A model generated the notes under the pieces. That model did not search any database, was not told the origin of the DNA, and was given only the letters and a program-made list of their open reading frames with translations. A stretch of 64,000 nucleotides of DNA from Corylus avellana (Eukaryota > Streptophyta > Magnoliopsida > Fagales > Betulaceae). Location of the stretch: NCBI RefSeq assembly GCF_901000735.1, contig NC_081544.1:31242095-31306094 (forward strand), given 5' to 3'. Positions 1-11,982 of the stretch are shown in pieces. The translations under genes and the position numbers were made by a program. Position 1 is the first letter of the stretch; each line of letters opens with the position of its first letter.

Positions 1-1
1 G

Positions 2-115
2 CAAACAGATTATGCCCAGAAGCTCATGGATTTTACAAAGCAATATTGGGTTGTTCCTGTAGCCGTTGTTGGTGTATCTGTGGTAGTTGGCTTCCTGTAC
101 TTGCGAAAGAAGTAA
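2..115 (+). CDS. 3' end of a gene for a C-terminally tail-anchored membrane protein (partial)
   Basis: The frame is open from base 2 and stops with TAA at 113-115, giving 37 residues. They end in one hydrophobic stretch (WVVPVAVVGVSVVVGFLYL) followed by RKK. A single membrane span a few residues from the C terminus with a basic tail is the pattern of a tail-anchored protein whose main domain faces the cytosol. The segment before the span (QKLMDFTKQY) is polar. This is the last part of an exon whose start lies left of the window. The parent family is not recognised from so short a tail, and the target membrane cannot be told from it. Confidence 0.6.
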   Translation, partial: QTDYAQKLMDFTKQYWVVPVAVVGVSVVVGFLYLRKK

Positions 116-1363
116 TGCAATACAGATTTTTCTTATTGGCTGCTGAAAGAAAACTGCTGTCACAAATTTTGAATAATTAGAAGGACAGCAATTAAGAGAA
201 ACTGGCCAATTGTTCGGCACCATTTTTCTAAAGTTTCAAATATTGGAAGCAAAACTTTCAAAATATGATTGTTACATTGGCATATGGATGATCAAAGTGC
301 CGTCTTTTTTTTTTTTTTTTTGGTTCTGTTATAGCAGGTAGTGTGGTTTGCCTTTTTCGAGCCTTGTAGCAGTTACCATGTTCAACTAGATGTATGACAT
401 TTCCCATTCTTCAGTGGAATAACAGAACCGTGAATGCAGCAAGTGCTTAAAGGTGGTGGGAAACATGCTGTTTAACTTTGATAAAAATGATTTCATTTGT
501 GGACTTACAGGGGTCCATCATTTCAATGGCATCTGAGATAAGTTATTATTAGGTTCAGTTAAGTTATGTTGGTGTTGGTTATGGATGTTGTATTTTATAT
601 GTGTTGACCACTCTGTGTGTGGACATATTTTGTAATTGACAATTGCTATGGTGGTTTACTTTTGTCTTTCGAACTTCATCCTTCAAATTGTCTTTAAAAC
701 CATTAGGGAAAAGTACACTTACAAGTAAATCAAATACCATTAAAACCAATTAACAGCAACTTCAAAAACAGAATTACTATAGTTCACAAAGCTCTGCAGA
801 AGGTCCATATCTCACAGCATCTTTACAAATAACAAAAATACTAACTTTTACATACAAAAAATGGGCGAATTCTCATTTACAGACTTACAGTAGCATCATA
901 CGGTCAAGATTGTCATCACTCACAAAAACAGTACCCCAAAAAAAACAAAATAAAAAAAAAATCCATGAACATGCTACTATTTAGAGATAATTCTTCCTCG
1001 TTACAAGTTATTGATTTTTCAATCTCTATTGGTGTACAATACTGAACAAATTCTCCATTTTTGCCTCGTACTTCCAAACTTCAATTTCAAGCATTCAATC
1101 TTTCTTGCCTCTCCTGCAAATGTCTCATCACCTTTTAACCATGCTCACACATTAGCAAGATCAACCCAAGAAAAAACCACAAGCCCCAATATGCAAAACC
1201 CAAAGGGACCAATAATTGCATTTTCATTTTTCATCTTCCTACATTTAAATTACCAAAATAAAACAAATTACCCAATAAATTACTTGTCTCATAATTCTCA
1301 TAGCAAAAACCCTCCTATCAAAACTTTGGAGCTATAAATGCCCAAGTGCACATAGTTTATGGG
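116..1363. other. 3' UTR of the tail-anchored gene, then intergenic DNA
   Basis: The first several hundred bases are probably the 3' untranslated region of the preceding gene. A long T run lies at about 307-322. The rest is AT-rich. The small ORF at 1011-1337 has no recognisable motif and looks like chance. Confidence 0.5.
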
Positions 1364-1596
1364 GGACAGAAATTTCCTCCAAATCAGTTTGGAGGAAATA
1401 TCCTTCTACCCATTTAAAATAATGTCATGTGTCTATAAATATTTAAAAAACATATTAAATTCTTAACGTCATTAATAGCAATTTACTAATTTAGACTAAA
1501 TTTAATGTGTCTTTTAAATATTTATAGACACATGACACTATTTTAAATGAGTTAAAGGATATTTTCTTCCAACTGGTTTGGAGAAAATTTCTGTCC
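1364..1596. repeat. Foldback MITE upstream of the RRM gene
   Basis: The two ends are inverted repeats of roughly 100 bp. GGACAGAAATTT at the left reappears as AAATTTCTGTCC at the right. Inner parts also pair, including GTCATGTGTCTATAAATATTT with its complement. Only about 20-30 bp in the middle stays unpaired. It lies about 50 bp left of the putative TATA box of the next gene. No clear target-site duplication was found, so the family is not assigned. Confidence 0.75.
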
Positions 1597-1647
1597 GTTT
1601 CTAGCCTTTTTTATTTTTTTTTTGGCTTTTTTTTTAAAAAAATTTCA

Positions 1648-1654
1648 TATAAAG
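1648..1654 (+). promoter_or_regulatory. Putative TATA box of the RRM gene
   Basis: TATAAAG lies 53 bp before the ATG at 1707, in AT-rich DNA. The spacing allows a short leader starting near 1680. Confidence 0.5.
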
Positions 1655-1706
1655 GGCAGGATTTAGGAACATTGATCAGTTTAGTCCTGGACAACAATTA
1701 TAGTGA

Positions 1707-3406
1707 ATGGCGCAACAAGCAGTGCAGAAGAACACGCTGTACGTGGGAGGGCTGGCGGAGGAGGTGAACGAGGCGATACTCCACGCGGCGTTCATACCCT
1801 TCGGGGACATTAAGGACGTCAAGACGCCGCTGGACCAGGCCACCCAGAAGCACCGCTCCTTCGGCTTCGTCACCTTCCTCGAGAAAGAGGACGCCTCCAC
1901 CGCCATGGACAACATGGATGGCGCCGAGCTCTACGGCCGCGTCCTCACCGTCAATTACGCCCTCCCCGAGCGCATCAAGGGTGGCGAGCAAGGCTGGGCC
2001 GCCCACCCCAGTACGTTCCTTTCCCTTCCTTCCCTTTCTTTCTTTCCACATTTATCTGCTGCTAAACTAATTCAATGTATAAGACTCTCTTTATTAGTTT
2101 CCTAATTGGGTATTTTGCGTTTTGAATTCACAACTTTGGGGTCTAGGGTTTTTGTTTAGGATTTAGTGTGTATATAGGGCTCTGCTCTGGTATCGCCTAT
2201 TGGTTTAATAGCTGGTGTTGCTTATGCTTATTATCTACAGCTCAAAGATCTACAACTTATCATTGAGAATTGAACCATTACTACTAACCAGTACGAGAAA
2301 TATGATGATTAAGTTTTTTTTTTTTTTTTTTTAAGTAAAGTTGGACCATAAAAAATTCTATTATGTCAATTAAGAAACTCTTATAGCTTATGTTAACAAA
2401 ATGGTAAACCACGAAACTTCCTTTGATTATGCCCTATACAAGTATGATGGACAGCAACAAAATGGCATCACAATGCTGATTCAATGGATTCAAGGGGGTT
2501 TCTGTGTTACATTAACTCTGTTTATTCCTCAATTGGATTCCCCAATCTTTGTATGTAGGCTCAGATTAAACCTGTCAGATATTGAAGGATTGCTTCCAGA
2601 ACTCGTAGATAAGAATTATAGAAACTTTCAATCAATTCAAAAAAAATGTGCGTGTTACAATCTCGATGTGGTAAGCCATTGTGGTTAGAGTTGGAGTCTT
2701 TTTATCTTAATGATGCAAAACAGAATAAAATTGAAATGAAATCGGAAGCGTGAAGCGTGAAGATAAAGATAGTTTTGAGTCTTGTTTCTGAAATGACTGA
2801 ATAACCTGTCTAAGATGCAGGCAGATCGCGCATGAATAAAAACTTAGTTATTACTTAGAAGCGCTTTTTCATCCTTTGAAAATCATGAGCGTTTCTAATG
2901 AAAGTATTACTTGGACGTACAGATTTCTTATGCTTGAAGTCAGATTTTAATGGAATGGAAAACTTGATATGGATATGTTGGGTTTCTTCTAGGATACTTC
3001 AGTGAGATCTTTATTCTTTATGTTGTGGGATGATATGGGCTATTATTTGAGTCCTTCAATTTTTTTGTATTTACCACTGCACGAATCAGGTTCTGAATAG
3101 AGTTTATAGTTTTAATATGTTATCATGGCTAAAAGCCCACCGAACAATTTAGTGCTTGTTGTATTGATTCTGTATTTTCTTTATCTTTTAGTTTGGGCGG
3201 ATGCGGACACATGGTTTGAAAGGCAGCAGCAAGAAGAAGAAATGCAGCGTATTCAGGCGGAGAACCGGGCTGCAATGGAGGCTGCAGAGGAGTTGCATCG
3301 AAAAAAAATGGCCCAAGAGCGAGAAGGGGAAAAGGAAGATGAAACAGTGATCAAGGATGATCCCATGGCAAGGGCTGAAGCGGAGGTTTTGGAACAGAAT
3401 AGTTAG
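1707..3406 (+). CDS. ATE1: RRM RNA-binding protein, ATE1 / cyclophilin-E RRM-like
   Basis: Two coding exons, 1707-2010 and 3192-3406, join in phase (A|TT = Ile) across a 1,181-bp GT-AG intron and encode 172 residues. A single RRM spans about residues 9-85, with RNP2 LYVGGL at 11-16 and RNP1 RSFGFVTF at 50-57. The rest ([13 protein letters not shown] and onward) is a charged, Glu/Lys-rich, probably helical tail. The RRM closely resembles that of animal PPIE/CYP33, but the plant protein stops before any cyclophilin domain, like Arabidopsis At1g13690 (ATE1). By homology it binds RNA, probably in nuclear mRNA processing; its precise role is unknown. The first exon is GC-rich, and a foldback MITE lies just upstream. 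Start choice: first ATG after the TATA-like box, in frame with the RRM. Confidence 0.9.
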
Positions 3407-4648
3407 TTCTTAGCTACCAAAATGAGCACTTGATGAGCTTCGCTCATCATTCTTACCGATCGTTTTTATCAAATCTCTAATATGCCACAACTCTTGTGTA
3501 AATGAATACTAGTATTCCTGTAGATGGGGATTTGCTTCCTCTATACGACTGGTAGGGGGTCCAGCTCATCTGATAATAGAAGTACCTTTGTAAGGACTCC
3601 ATCTCAACATCAATTCGCATTTGATGGCTATTTTACTTGAACATTTTCATTAATGCCTCCCGCTTGTAGCTCGAAGTCAAGCAGAAAGTAGAAAGAAAGC
3701 CCGAGGTGCTGACCCGCAGCGAGGCAGGCCCGTCTATCCCGATCAGGATGATCTTGAATTAAGATTTGCTTGTTTTTACTTGAATTAAGACTTGAATGAA
3801 GCAGAAACCCGGGGGAAATCTTGATTTGCTTTGTGATCTTTTGATTTTGATAACTTCTTTCTGCTTCATGGATGGCCTAGTAGATTTTGTGGTGGACAAT
3901 GGTCCATGATTTCTATTTTAAGTTCACTCCTGGGTTATTTGCATTTTCATTTTCAGTTTTACGTTCAATTTTGATGAGGCTGGATTTCCAGGTAACCTAG
4001 TTTGTGAGCCTTTAAGCTGCAATTTACTTCCCAAAATTGTAAGAAGTTGCCGGAGGCAAGTGGCTTAATAGGAAACTATGCGGTCATGAAACAACAATAT
4101 ACACCCGTCTCATCCAAGATGTTTATACATGTTGGTAGACTCAAACTCAGTCAATCTCCCAACTCCTTGAAGCTAGCCAACTTTCTCCATTCACTTTAAT
4201 TGAGGTTCATACCTCGTCTCTTGCCTAAACCTATGTTCCACCAGGCCTTGAACCTGAACAACACCACCTACAATATTCACCATGGCTGGCAGTCTGTCCA
4301 TTGCGCCTTCAACGTGGAGCCGATTGACAACCGAAAGAGAAGGTGGTTCACTCTACTAAAGCTTATCAATGAATAACAACAAAACAAAATTTTGAACAAC
4401 TTCGGAGTAGAGGTAGGCCAAAAAAAAAAAAAAAAATTGGGAGGATTAGAGCTCACCAATAAATAACAACAATATAACAAAATTTTGATCAACTTTCAGT
4501 ACAGACACAGATTGGTAAAAAGAGAAGAAAATGGAAAAAGACAGAATCTGGGAAATGCCATGTACTTTCGTAAGTTGACTCTAGTGCTTGGAGTCGAGGG
4601 AAAAAAAATATAAAGAGAAATTTTCGCTAAAGAAAAAAAGTGAAATGA
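3407..4648. other. Convergent 3' region between the RRM gene and HPPK-DHPS
   Basis: This holds the 3' UTRs of two converging genes. One block at about 3668-3765 is purine- and GC-richer than its surroundings, follows an acceptor-like TTGTAG and stays open in two frames. It might be an alternative last exon of the RRM gene (see findings). Otherwise AT-rich, with poly-A runs near 4420. Confidence 0.45.
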
Positions 4649-6473
4649 TCATCTATTGCCAGATCTCCTCTGTTTCAGCATTGCATCGCAGACACTCACA
4701 GCATCTAGATTATCTCTTACGTTATGTACTCTTACAATGTTTGCTCCACCTAAAACACTGGTTGTGACAGAAGCAACGGTGGCAGGATCTCTCTCTTCTG
4801 CAGCAGTTCGAAAGCAAATGTCACCTAAAAATCTCTTTCTGGAGGGTCCAATCAGTATAGGAGCATGGGACACAGCCAAACTTTTCCTCGCAATCTCTGC
4901 ACGAATGTTTGGTAATCCCATTAGGATGTCCAAATTATGTTCAGTTTTCTTTGAGAATCCAATGCCAGGGTCAATGATTATCCTCCACGCTGGGATACCT
5001 GCTAATTCTGCATCCTTAACCCTCGAGTATAACTCTGAAGCTACCTGCTGACAAACATCATCATACTGTAGGTTTTCGCTATTCTGCATAGTAGATGGGT
5101 TCCCCCTCATATGCATTGCAACATATGGAACCTTAAGGCCTGCAACAACCCTAAGCATGTTAGGATCCAACTGCCCAGCAGATACATCATTTACAAGATG
5201 AGCCCCTTTGCTGACTGCTTCTGAAGCTACTTCTGAATAGAAAGTATCCACTGATATGAGTTTTCCCTCTGCCTCAGGCATCCCAATAACAGCTTCTAAA
5301 ACAGGGATTAGTCTATCTAGTTCTTCTTCGACGGATATAGTAGAGGCCATTGGACGCGTAGATTGAGCACCAATATCAATCATGTCGGCTCCTTCAGAAA
5401 TCATCAAGCGGGCCTGAGAAACTGCAGCCTCCACAGAGAGGAACTTCCCTCCATCACTAAAACTATCTGGAGTCACATTAAGTACACCCATGACGGAGGT
5501 TCTCTGTGACCAGTCCCATAACTCATTTTCAATGGGTAAAACTCTTTTCATGCCTTCCTTTCCAATAAGGGATTCACCACCCATTTTCTCCCATGACTCA
5601 AAAATCCCACCAGAATGCAGTGAAAAGGAATGCCAACCAGTAACAGTATCACAATCAGCAGATGATCCCAGCAAATCCATTAGAGGGGCCATTACAAATG
5701 GCCTCTCCCAAATTCTTTCATGTGGTATACTAAGAATATCAGAGTGCACCTTGAACTTTCCATAGAACAATATATCCAAGTCAATTGGCCTTGGACCATA
5801 CCTTATACTATCAGTACGTCCCATATCCTTTTCAATTTTCTTGAGCGCTCCCAATAATTCATGTGGACCAAATTTAGTAATAGCTCTAACTGCAGAGTTG
5901 AGAAAGTGAGGCTGATTAGTCACATAGGCTGGAGCTGTTTCATACAAACAAGCATGTCTTGTAATACTTATGCCTGCTTTGTTCATCAACTCCAAGGCTT
6001 CATTGAAATTATGTAGTCTGTCCCCCACATTGCTTCCCAAAGCAATCACTACTTCCTGCTCTGGAGAATGAACTTCCACCGAGGCATCTAGGGCTGAATG
6101 GACGTATGAAGCACGTAGTGCTGCAGGAAAGATGAAAACAAGTATATAGAAACTGGCTCAGATAAATTTACCCAAAAAGATAAGGAAGCTTATGTAGCTT
6201 CTTTCTGTACTCAAATGCATCACAAATACCAATACTTAAATTCCTATGTGCCATGGTTATCCCTGAGAGCTGCTTACAGTTTATTGGTTTGGGTGGCATT
6301 CAAGTAAATCAATGACTTCACCCAATTTAGATACCAAATTGTTTCAAAATCTATTAGTCAGTCAATGGATACAATAGGGTGGGTGTCCAGAACTCGTAAA
6401 TTGAGCATACATTACCTCTACACAAACCACTGAAACAATGTTTGGTGTGCAGAAGCTGCTTCAAAGTATTCAT
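4649..6473 (-). CDS. Bifunctional HPPK-DHPS (folate biosynthesis), probably mitochondrial
   Basis: Two coding exons on the minus strand, 6416-6473 (start ATG at 6473) and 4649-6120, join in phase to give 509 residues, close to the known plant length. An N-terminal leader of about 40 residues, basic and short of acids at its start (MNTLKQLLHTKHCF), suits an organelle presequence. The HPPK domain starts near residue 43 (VVIALGSNVGDR), with YGPRPIDLDILFYG near 127-140. The DHPS domain starts near 231 (GVLNVTPDSFSDGG), followed by DIGAQSTRP, the NDVSAG loop, IIDPGIGF and GPSRKRF. It transfers pyrophosphate to 6-hydroxymethyl-dihydropterin and then condenses the product with p-aminobenzoate to dihydropteroate. 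The open frame alone would begin at a GTG; the added first exon supplies a proper ATG. It is divergent from FLN2 across 1.7 kb. Mitochondrial rather than cytosolic location is inferred from the leader. Confidence 0.95.
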
Positions 6474-8091
6474 ATCAGGAGTGGCTGCTCAACAAATCAA
6501 GATAATACTCCTTTTCTCAGTCTGCACAGTTTATAATGCATGAACAAAAAAGAGGCATTTCTAGATAATTAAAATCAGAAGAGTTCCCATTGACCAATAA
6601 AGGGAATAAAAATAGCTATTTGGAAAGAAAGAAATGGCTGAAGCTTTGAAGACGGTGAGAGGATGATAGCAGAGCTAAAGGCATTTTATTTCTATTTTAC
6701 AGTGGATAGTTGCTTACGATTGTTTTCATATTTCCAGTTTTCATGACATTTTTTTTTAATCTCTTTTCTTTTTCTAGTTAGGTGTTCTCTTGTATATTTC
6801 CTTTCTATTTGGATAGGCTCTTTGGTTTTTAATGAACTCCATTTCCTTATCATAAAAAAAAGGGGATAAAAATGAGAAGGTTATATAATAGAAATTGAAA
6901 ATTCTCCATTGGCCTGCATACTAAAAGCCCAGCAGCCAAAACAGAGCCTAAGAAAGAAAACTACTAATGTGAAAATCAGAGCCAACTGCTCTAACCGTTG
7001 CTTGGCATATAATTCCTTATGATAAGAGAAACTTCTGCTTGTCTCTTACTTTGTTGAAAAAGAAAAAAGAAAAAGAAAAAATAGAAGTGGGATTTCCTGT
7101 TTCACTCCTAACCCTACGACAGTGATTCTGATACTATTTAGTGTAGCATTGCAAGTATTCGAACCAAAAAAAGAACTGCACTTAATCTACACAAGCTACT
7201 TATCCGTTTAAGGAATTTAACAAATTTAAGGGCTATGAAGTTCAATTAAGCCCCCAATTTTTCGCTCCAAAAGCACTTATTAATACTAAGAAGCTCAGAA
7301 TTTGCAATTCACAAATCAAAAGTTAAAATGATGGAAGAAAACGAAGTTCCAAGGAATCAAATGACAAACGAAGCTACATAAAGTTCTACAGCAGAGCCAA
7401 TGTATCGATAACAGAACAAGAAAAGGTTATTGGGATTCGTACATTTATTGTTTTTCAAAGCAGAAAATGGATTGAGCACAAGTTCAACTGATGGGAATTT
7501 CTGTTGTGACTTCAAAGGTTAAATTTCTCTGTAATCTTTAGCCTTCAGGAAAGCATGAAGAGGAAAAAAAAAAAGAACTTTTTTTAGATGACAAGATAAA
7601 TGAAGAAATAGAGATGAAAACCTTTTCTGGGAGACGATTAGATATTCAATCCGAACGAGCTGCATCGAGAGAGAGGCTTCAGAGTTGGTGAGAAGGAGAA
7701 TTAGGAAAGAGTACCTTTTATTAAACGACCGCCGTTTACCCGATTGCGCTTCAACCAATACATAAAACTGATAAAAGTCCGTTTAAATTCCTTGTTCTGA
7801 CTTCTGAGGTATCTTGCTCTCAAATTCCGTTTAACTTGACGGAATTCTGTTAGGTCGGAGCCGATAAAACGTGGTGCTGTCTTTCTCCCCCTTCTTAAAA
7901 CGACTGCCGTCTCTTTGCCAGTCGTTTTGTTCCAGAAACCTTAAAACGCAGCGGCTGATGATAAGATCATAAGAGCAAGTGCTTTCCAAGTTGAGATTTT
8001 GCCTGCGTGCGTTTAAGCTCAACAGACAAAAACAGGTCCTCATCCACTAAACCCACTCTCCCTCTTAAACCCACTCTCACTTGCCACAGCC
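6474..8091. other. Shared 5' region of HPPK-DHPS (-) and FLN2 (+)
   Basis: This 1.6-kb region separates two divergent genes. On the minus strand an acceptor-like TTGAGCAG lies about 15 bp before the HPPK-DHPS ATG, and an AAAAG|GTAC donor-like site lies near 7710-7716, so that gene may have a leader intron with a first exon near 7.7 kb. On the plus strand a pyrimidine-rich CCCACTCTC tract at about 8050-8080 is likely FLN2 leader. The small ORFs here show no family motif. Confidence 0.4.
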
Positions 8092-8115
8092 ATGGCTAAG
8101 GCTGACACCCAGTAG
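8092..8115 (+). promoter_or_regulatory. Short upstream ORF in the FLN2 leader
   Basis: ATG at 8092 opens a 7-codon frame (MAKADTQ, then TAG at 8113-8115) that ends 40 bp before the FLN2 ATG at 8156. Its context, GCCATGG, is a strong start context, whereas that of the main ATG (CTAATGG) is weaker. If it lies in the mature leader it should lower or condition FLN2 translation through reinitiation. The transcription start is not known from the sequence. Confidence 0.5.
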
Positions 8116-8155
8116 TCTGAATTGCGCAACACGGAGCTCTTTGAAGCTCTGTCTA

Positions 8156-8198
8156 ATGGCGTCTCTTTCTTTCACCCATTTTCTTTCATTCCCCAGGT

Positions 8199-8229
<31 letters not shown>

Positions 8230-11200
8230 GTAGATATGTTAATTGTATATCTAAAAACCATCTCTTTTTTGTTTTTTGTTTTTTGCACATCAAGGTTGGA
8301 TACCGTACAGAAAAGAAATCCATTTTGTTCTTGACTGACCATGTCAATTACAGTTTAGAAGGAAAGAAAAATAATCTTGACTGGGTTTTGTTAGATATAG
8401 TTTATTTCTTTCTTTGTTTGATGTTTATAGTGTGGGATATATGAAGAAGAATCCAAGTTATCTGATGGGAATCTAATACCCTTAATTAGTTACAGTCCAT
8501 TGTCCATGTACCCTCATGTTAAATAACTCCTCGGTGATGGATTATGCTAGTAATTTGGCCCCTTCAACTGTGCAGGTGCCATTCGAAATGGCCGAATTAT
8601 TTGCCACTGAACTTTGTGCCGCTTCAGGACTTTAGATTACAAAATAAGTGGGTTCTTGCAGCTGTTCCTAGGAGGAAAGCTGCCGAAACATTTGGCGAAG
8701 AGGGACCTGATGAAAACGGGACTGTTGTAAAGAAGAAAACAACCAGGACTACGAAACGTGCCGGTACACGAACTAGGAAGAAAGCAGTCACCGATAATCC
8801 GGAGGATAGCCCTGAGTTGGTGGCTGCTAGTGATGCTACAATTGATGAAAGCATCATTTCTGCATCAAGTGATGACTCCAAGAAAACCAGGCGAAGGACT
8901 ACAAGGAAGGGTATTACCCTTATTCGTTACATGGGTTTTTTGCCCCCTCTACAAATGCTTTATATAAATATACTCATTCTGATTATATTTTACTTATATT
9001 CATAGCTGCATCTGCGTCTACTAGCTTGGAGGAAGAGAAAACCGAGAAGAAGGTGAGGAGGAGGAAGACCAAGAAGAAGGATGATAGTGATGTGGTGGAT
9101 AAAGGCAATGAAGCAGAAGTCAGTGATCATGAAGAACCTACATTTATTGCAGATGAGGCAGTCAAGAGTGAGGAAGACCTAGAGTTGGAAATTGAGGAGG
9201 GAGAAGATATTAGCTATACATATGGTTGGCCTCCTCTTGTTTGTTGCTTTGGAGCTGCACAACATGCTTTTGTGCCCTCAGGAAGGCCTGCCAACAGACT
9301 TATAGATTTTGAAATCCATGAAAGCATGAAGGATAAATTTTGGGCCCCTGAAAAATTTATGAGGGCTCCCGGGGGATCTGCAGGCAATGTTGCAATTGCT
9401 CTTGCAAGCTTGGGTGGTAAGGTTGCTTTCATGGGAAAACTCGGAGATGATGAGTATGGTAAGGCCATGCTATATTATATGAATGTGAATGAAGTTCAAA
9501 CCCGCTCAGTCCGCATTGATAGTAAAAGGGCAACAGCAGTATCCCAGATGAAGATTGGTAAGAGGGCTAATTTAAGAATGACTTGTATCAAACCCTGTGC
9601 AGAGGATTCTTTATCAAAGGCTGAGATCAATATTGATGTGCTAAAGGAGGTACAAGGCTTCAGTCCTGTGCAAAGAGATAGTTTCACTCATACTTATGGT
9701 GCTTGTTTTTAGCTGTTAGAAGTCATCCTGTTCATTGGTGATATAACAATGTGTTTAGCTTGAATTGCTATATATTTGGTTTGTTATAATAGAGAACCCA
9801 AGTTTTTCTTAGAATTTGGAAGATGAAACGAAACATTGCAGGGCTGGTTGTGTGGTTATTGATGAATTACCTGTTATTTTACTTATGAAAAGGGCAGGGG
9901 TGATAATTGAATTTTATGGAAACCAGAAAATACATCCTTCTGCATGTTGTGAGTCTCACCAGTTGATTCTCTGAACATCTCTCTTCATAGGAGTTTGTCT
10001 GATTGCACATTACTGACATATCATATGCTTTACAATGAAAGAAGATGTTACTTCTTTTTATTTTTAATAAAACTTGATTATTACTTGTCAAAAAAAAAAA
10101 AAATTGGTGCTCTAAGTTTCACTAGTGGCATTCAATACTGTTATTGCATTTCCTGGGTTTCCATCCTCGTTTAGCATGCATCTCCCATCTGTGTGTGTAT
10201 TAAATTGTTCAAATTTGACTGGCTAGATTGCTCCAAGTAATTGTAGAGTGCTTTAATGATGTATTATGCAGGCAAAGATGTTCTACTTCAGCACGCAGTC
10301 CCTGCTTGATCGAAATATGAGATCAACTACATTGCAGGCCATCAAGATCTCAAAGAAACTGGGAGGAGTTATTTTCTATGATGTAAACCTTCCATTGCCT
10401 CTATGGCAATCTACCGAAGAGACCAAGATGTTTATACAGCAGGTGTGGCATCTAGCAGATATTATTGAGGTTACTAAGCAAGAACTTGAGTTTCTATGTG
10501 GGATCAAGCCCTCTGAGGAGTTTGACACTAAAAATAATGCCAGCTCAAAGTTTGTCCATTATAAACCTGAAGTGGTTTCACCTCTTTGGCATGAAAATCT
10601 TAAGGTTTTGTTTGTGACAAATGGGACTTCAAAGATACACTACTACACCGAGGAGCACAATGGCGCTGTTAATGGGATGGAGGATGCCCCAATTACTCCT
10701 TTCACTTGCGATATGTCAGCATCTGCAGATGGCATTGTTGCAGGTACAGTCTTGTAAATGCACATATTTATTAGCATTATCACTTTGACTAATATAAGTG
10801 AGGCCTGCTTAGCCTGCATTTCTGTGGCTGCCACTACACATTCACTGCAACCTATTTTCTGTGGCTCATCATCGAAATCAAGTGGTCTTCAGAGAGAACC
10901 TTGAGAGTGACATAATATAGTCAACCTCCTTTTGTGGGGTAGTGGCTTACATATGAAATGCAGCGACAGGCCCAATATTGTTGTGCTAGCTAATTATCTG
11001 AATAGGTGAGGTTCTGTGGTGAGAAAGGTATAGATTCAAGCCAGCAGTTTGGTGCACCATTTGAAAGCAATTCATAGCAAGCAGTTTCTTTTCTTAGTCA
11101 CTTATGTTCGGATCTCAGTTTTATGAAAAGTTGCACATTAACACATTGGGAAGTCTCTTTGTGAGGGCTTACTACACCATGTTGAGATACATGGATTTGG

Positions 11201-11982
11201 TCCAAACAATATTTATCTACCAATCGCTCTGGTCACTATTACATGCCCGTAGGAATCAACTACTTATCAGAAAAAAAGGAATCGACTACTTAACAAACTA
11301 TACCACTCACTAGTGAATATTCCAACATATTAGTAAATGACTTTATCTCTAACCTAATGTTGCATTTCATTTTATTATTATTTATGATTACATAATGTTG
11401 TTTTTATAGATCTGAATTATTTATGACCTGATTTTATAACATGTAAATGTTTGGAGAGGTAACTGTGAAAAAGTCTTATGCCAAGAAGTAGAATAATATG
11501 ATTTATCAATTAGTTTGGATAGAAGCATCTGTTACAACATGAAATGTGAAAACTAGGCAGGCTGGTAGATAATTATGCGAATATGAATTGGATGCTCTTG
11601 TTTTTTATTCTTTGACAACATCAATGCCTGCTGGTAATTAGCTGCAATTTGTTCTCATGCATTGGATTTGAAATGATCTTTGAGGAGCTAGATGAGGCTT
11701 GATCTTTCACCCAAACTAAACCTTCTTTTGCATTCTGTTTTTGACACCTTTCCAGCTCTCCTGAGAATGTTGACGGTGCAGCCAGATCGAATTACCGATA
11801 AAGGATACATAGAGCACACAATCAAATATGCAATTAACTGCGGGGTTGTAGACCAATGGCTGCTCGGGCAAACGCGTGGCTTCCCTCCTGAAGAAGATAT
11901 GGAGGAAGAAGTTGTCCCTGATCCAAATGGCATTAGGTCAATAACAGAAATGGAATACCGCACATTGAAGCCTGTAAGTTGA
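8156..11982 (+). CDS. FLN2: Fructokinase-like 2 (FLN2), plastid pfkB-family protein
   Basis: Five exons, 8156-8196, 8576-8910, 9006-9649, 10272-10743 and 11756-11982, join in phase into 572 residues. Exon 1 encodes a start (MASLSFTHFLSFPR) typical of a plastid transit peptide. Residues about 55-190 form a low-complexity linker of Lys/Arg-rich blocks alternating with acidic ones, as in FLN2 rather than FLN1. The pfkB sugar-kinase domain runs from about 195 to 545, with GGSAGNVAIALASLGG near 248. The family's GAGD signature is replaced by SASAD near 490, keeping the Asp but losing the glycines. In Arabidopsis FLN2 binds thioredoxin z and supports the plastid-encoded RNA polymerase complex, so its role is probably structural rather than catalytic. 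The end (LKPVS) lies on a GTAAGT donor-like sequence, so a further 3' exon is possible; none was recognised. Confidence 0.93.

Noticed and set aside
1698..2051. Minus-strand ORFs opposite the first exon of the RRM gene
   Set aside because: They are shadows of the GC-rich RRM exon and have no domain of their own.
2401..2688. 95-codon plus-strand ORF inside the RRM gene intron
   Set aside because: No family motif, and the flanking exons join in phase without it.
8544..8575. Reading the FLN2 exon-2 ORF from its own ATG at 8544
   Set aside because: The acceptor at 8575 and the MASLSFTHFLSFPR exon at 8156 give an in-phase transit peptide; bases 8544-8575 are intron.
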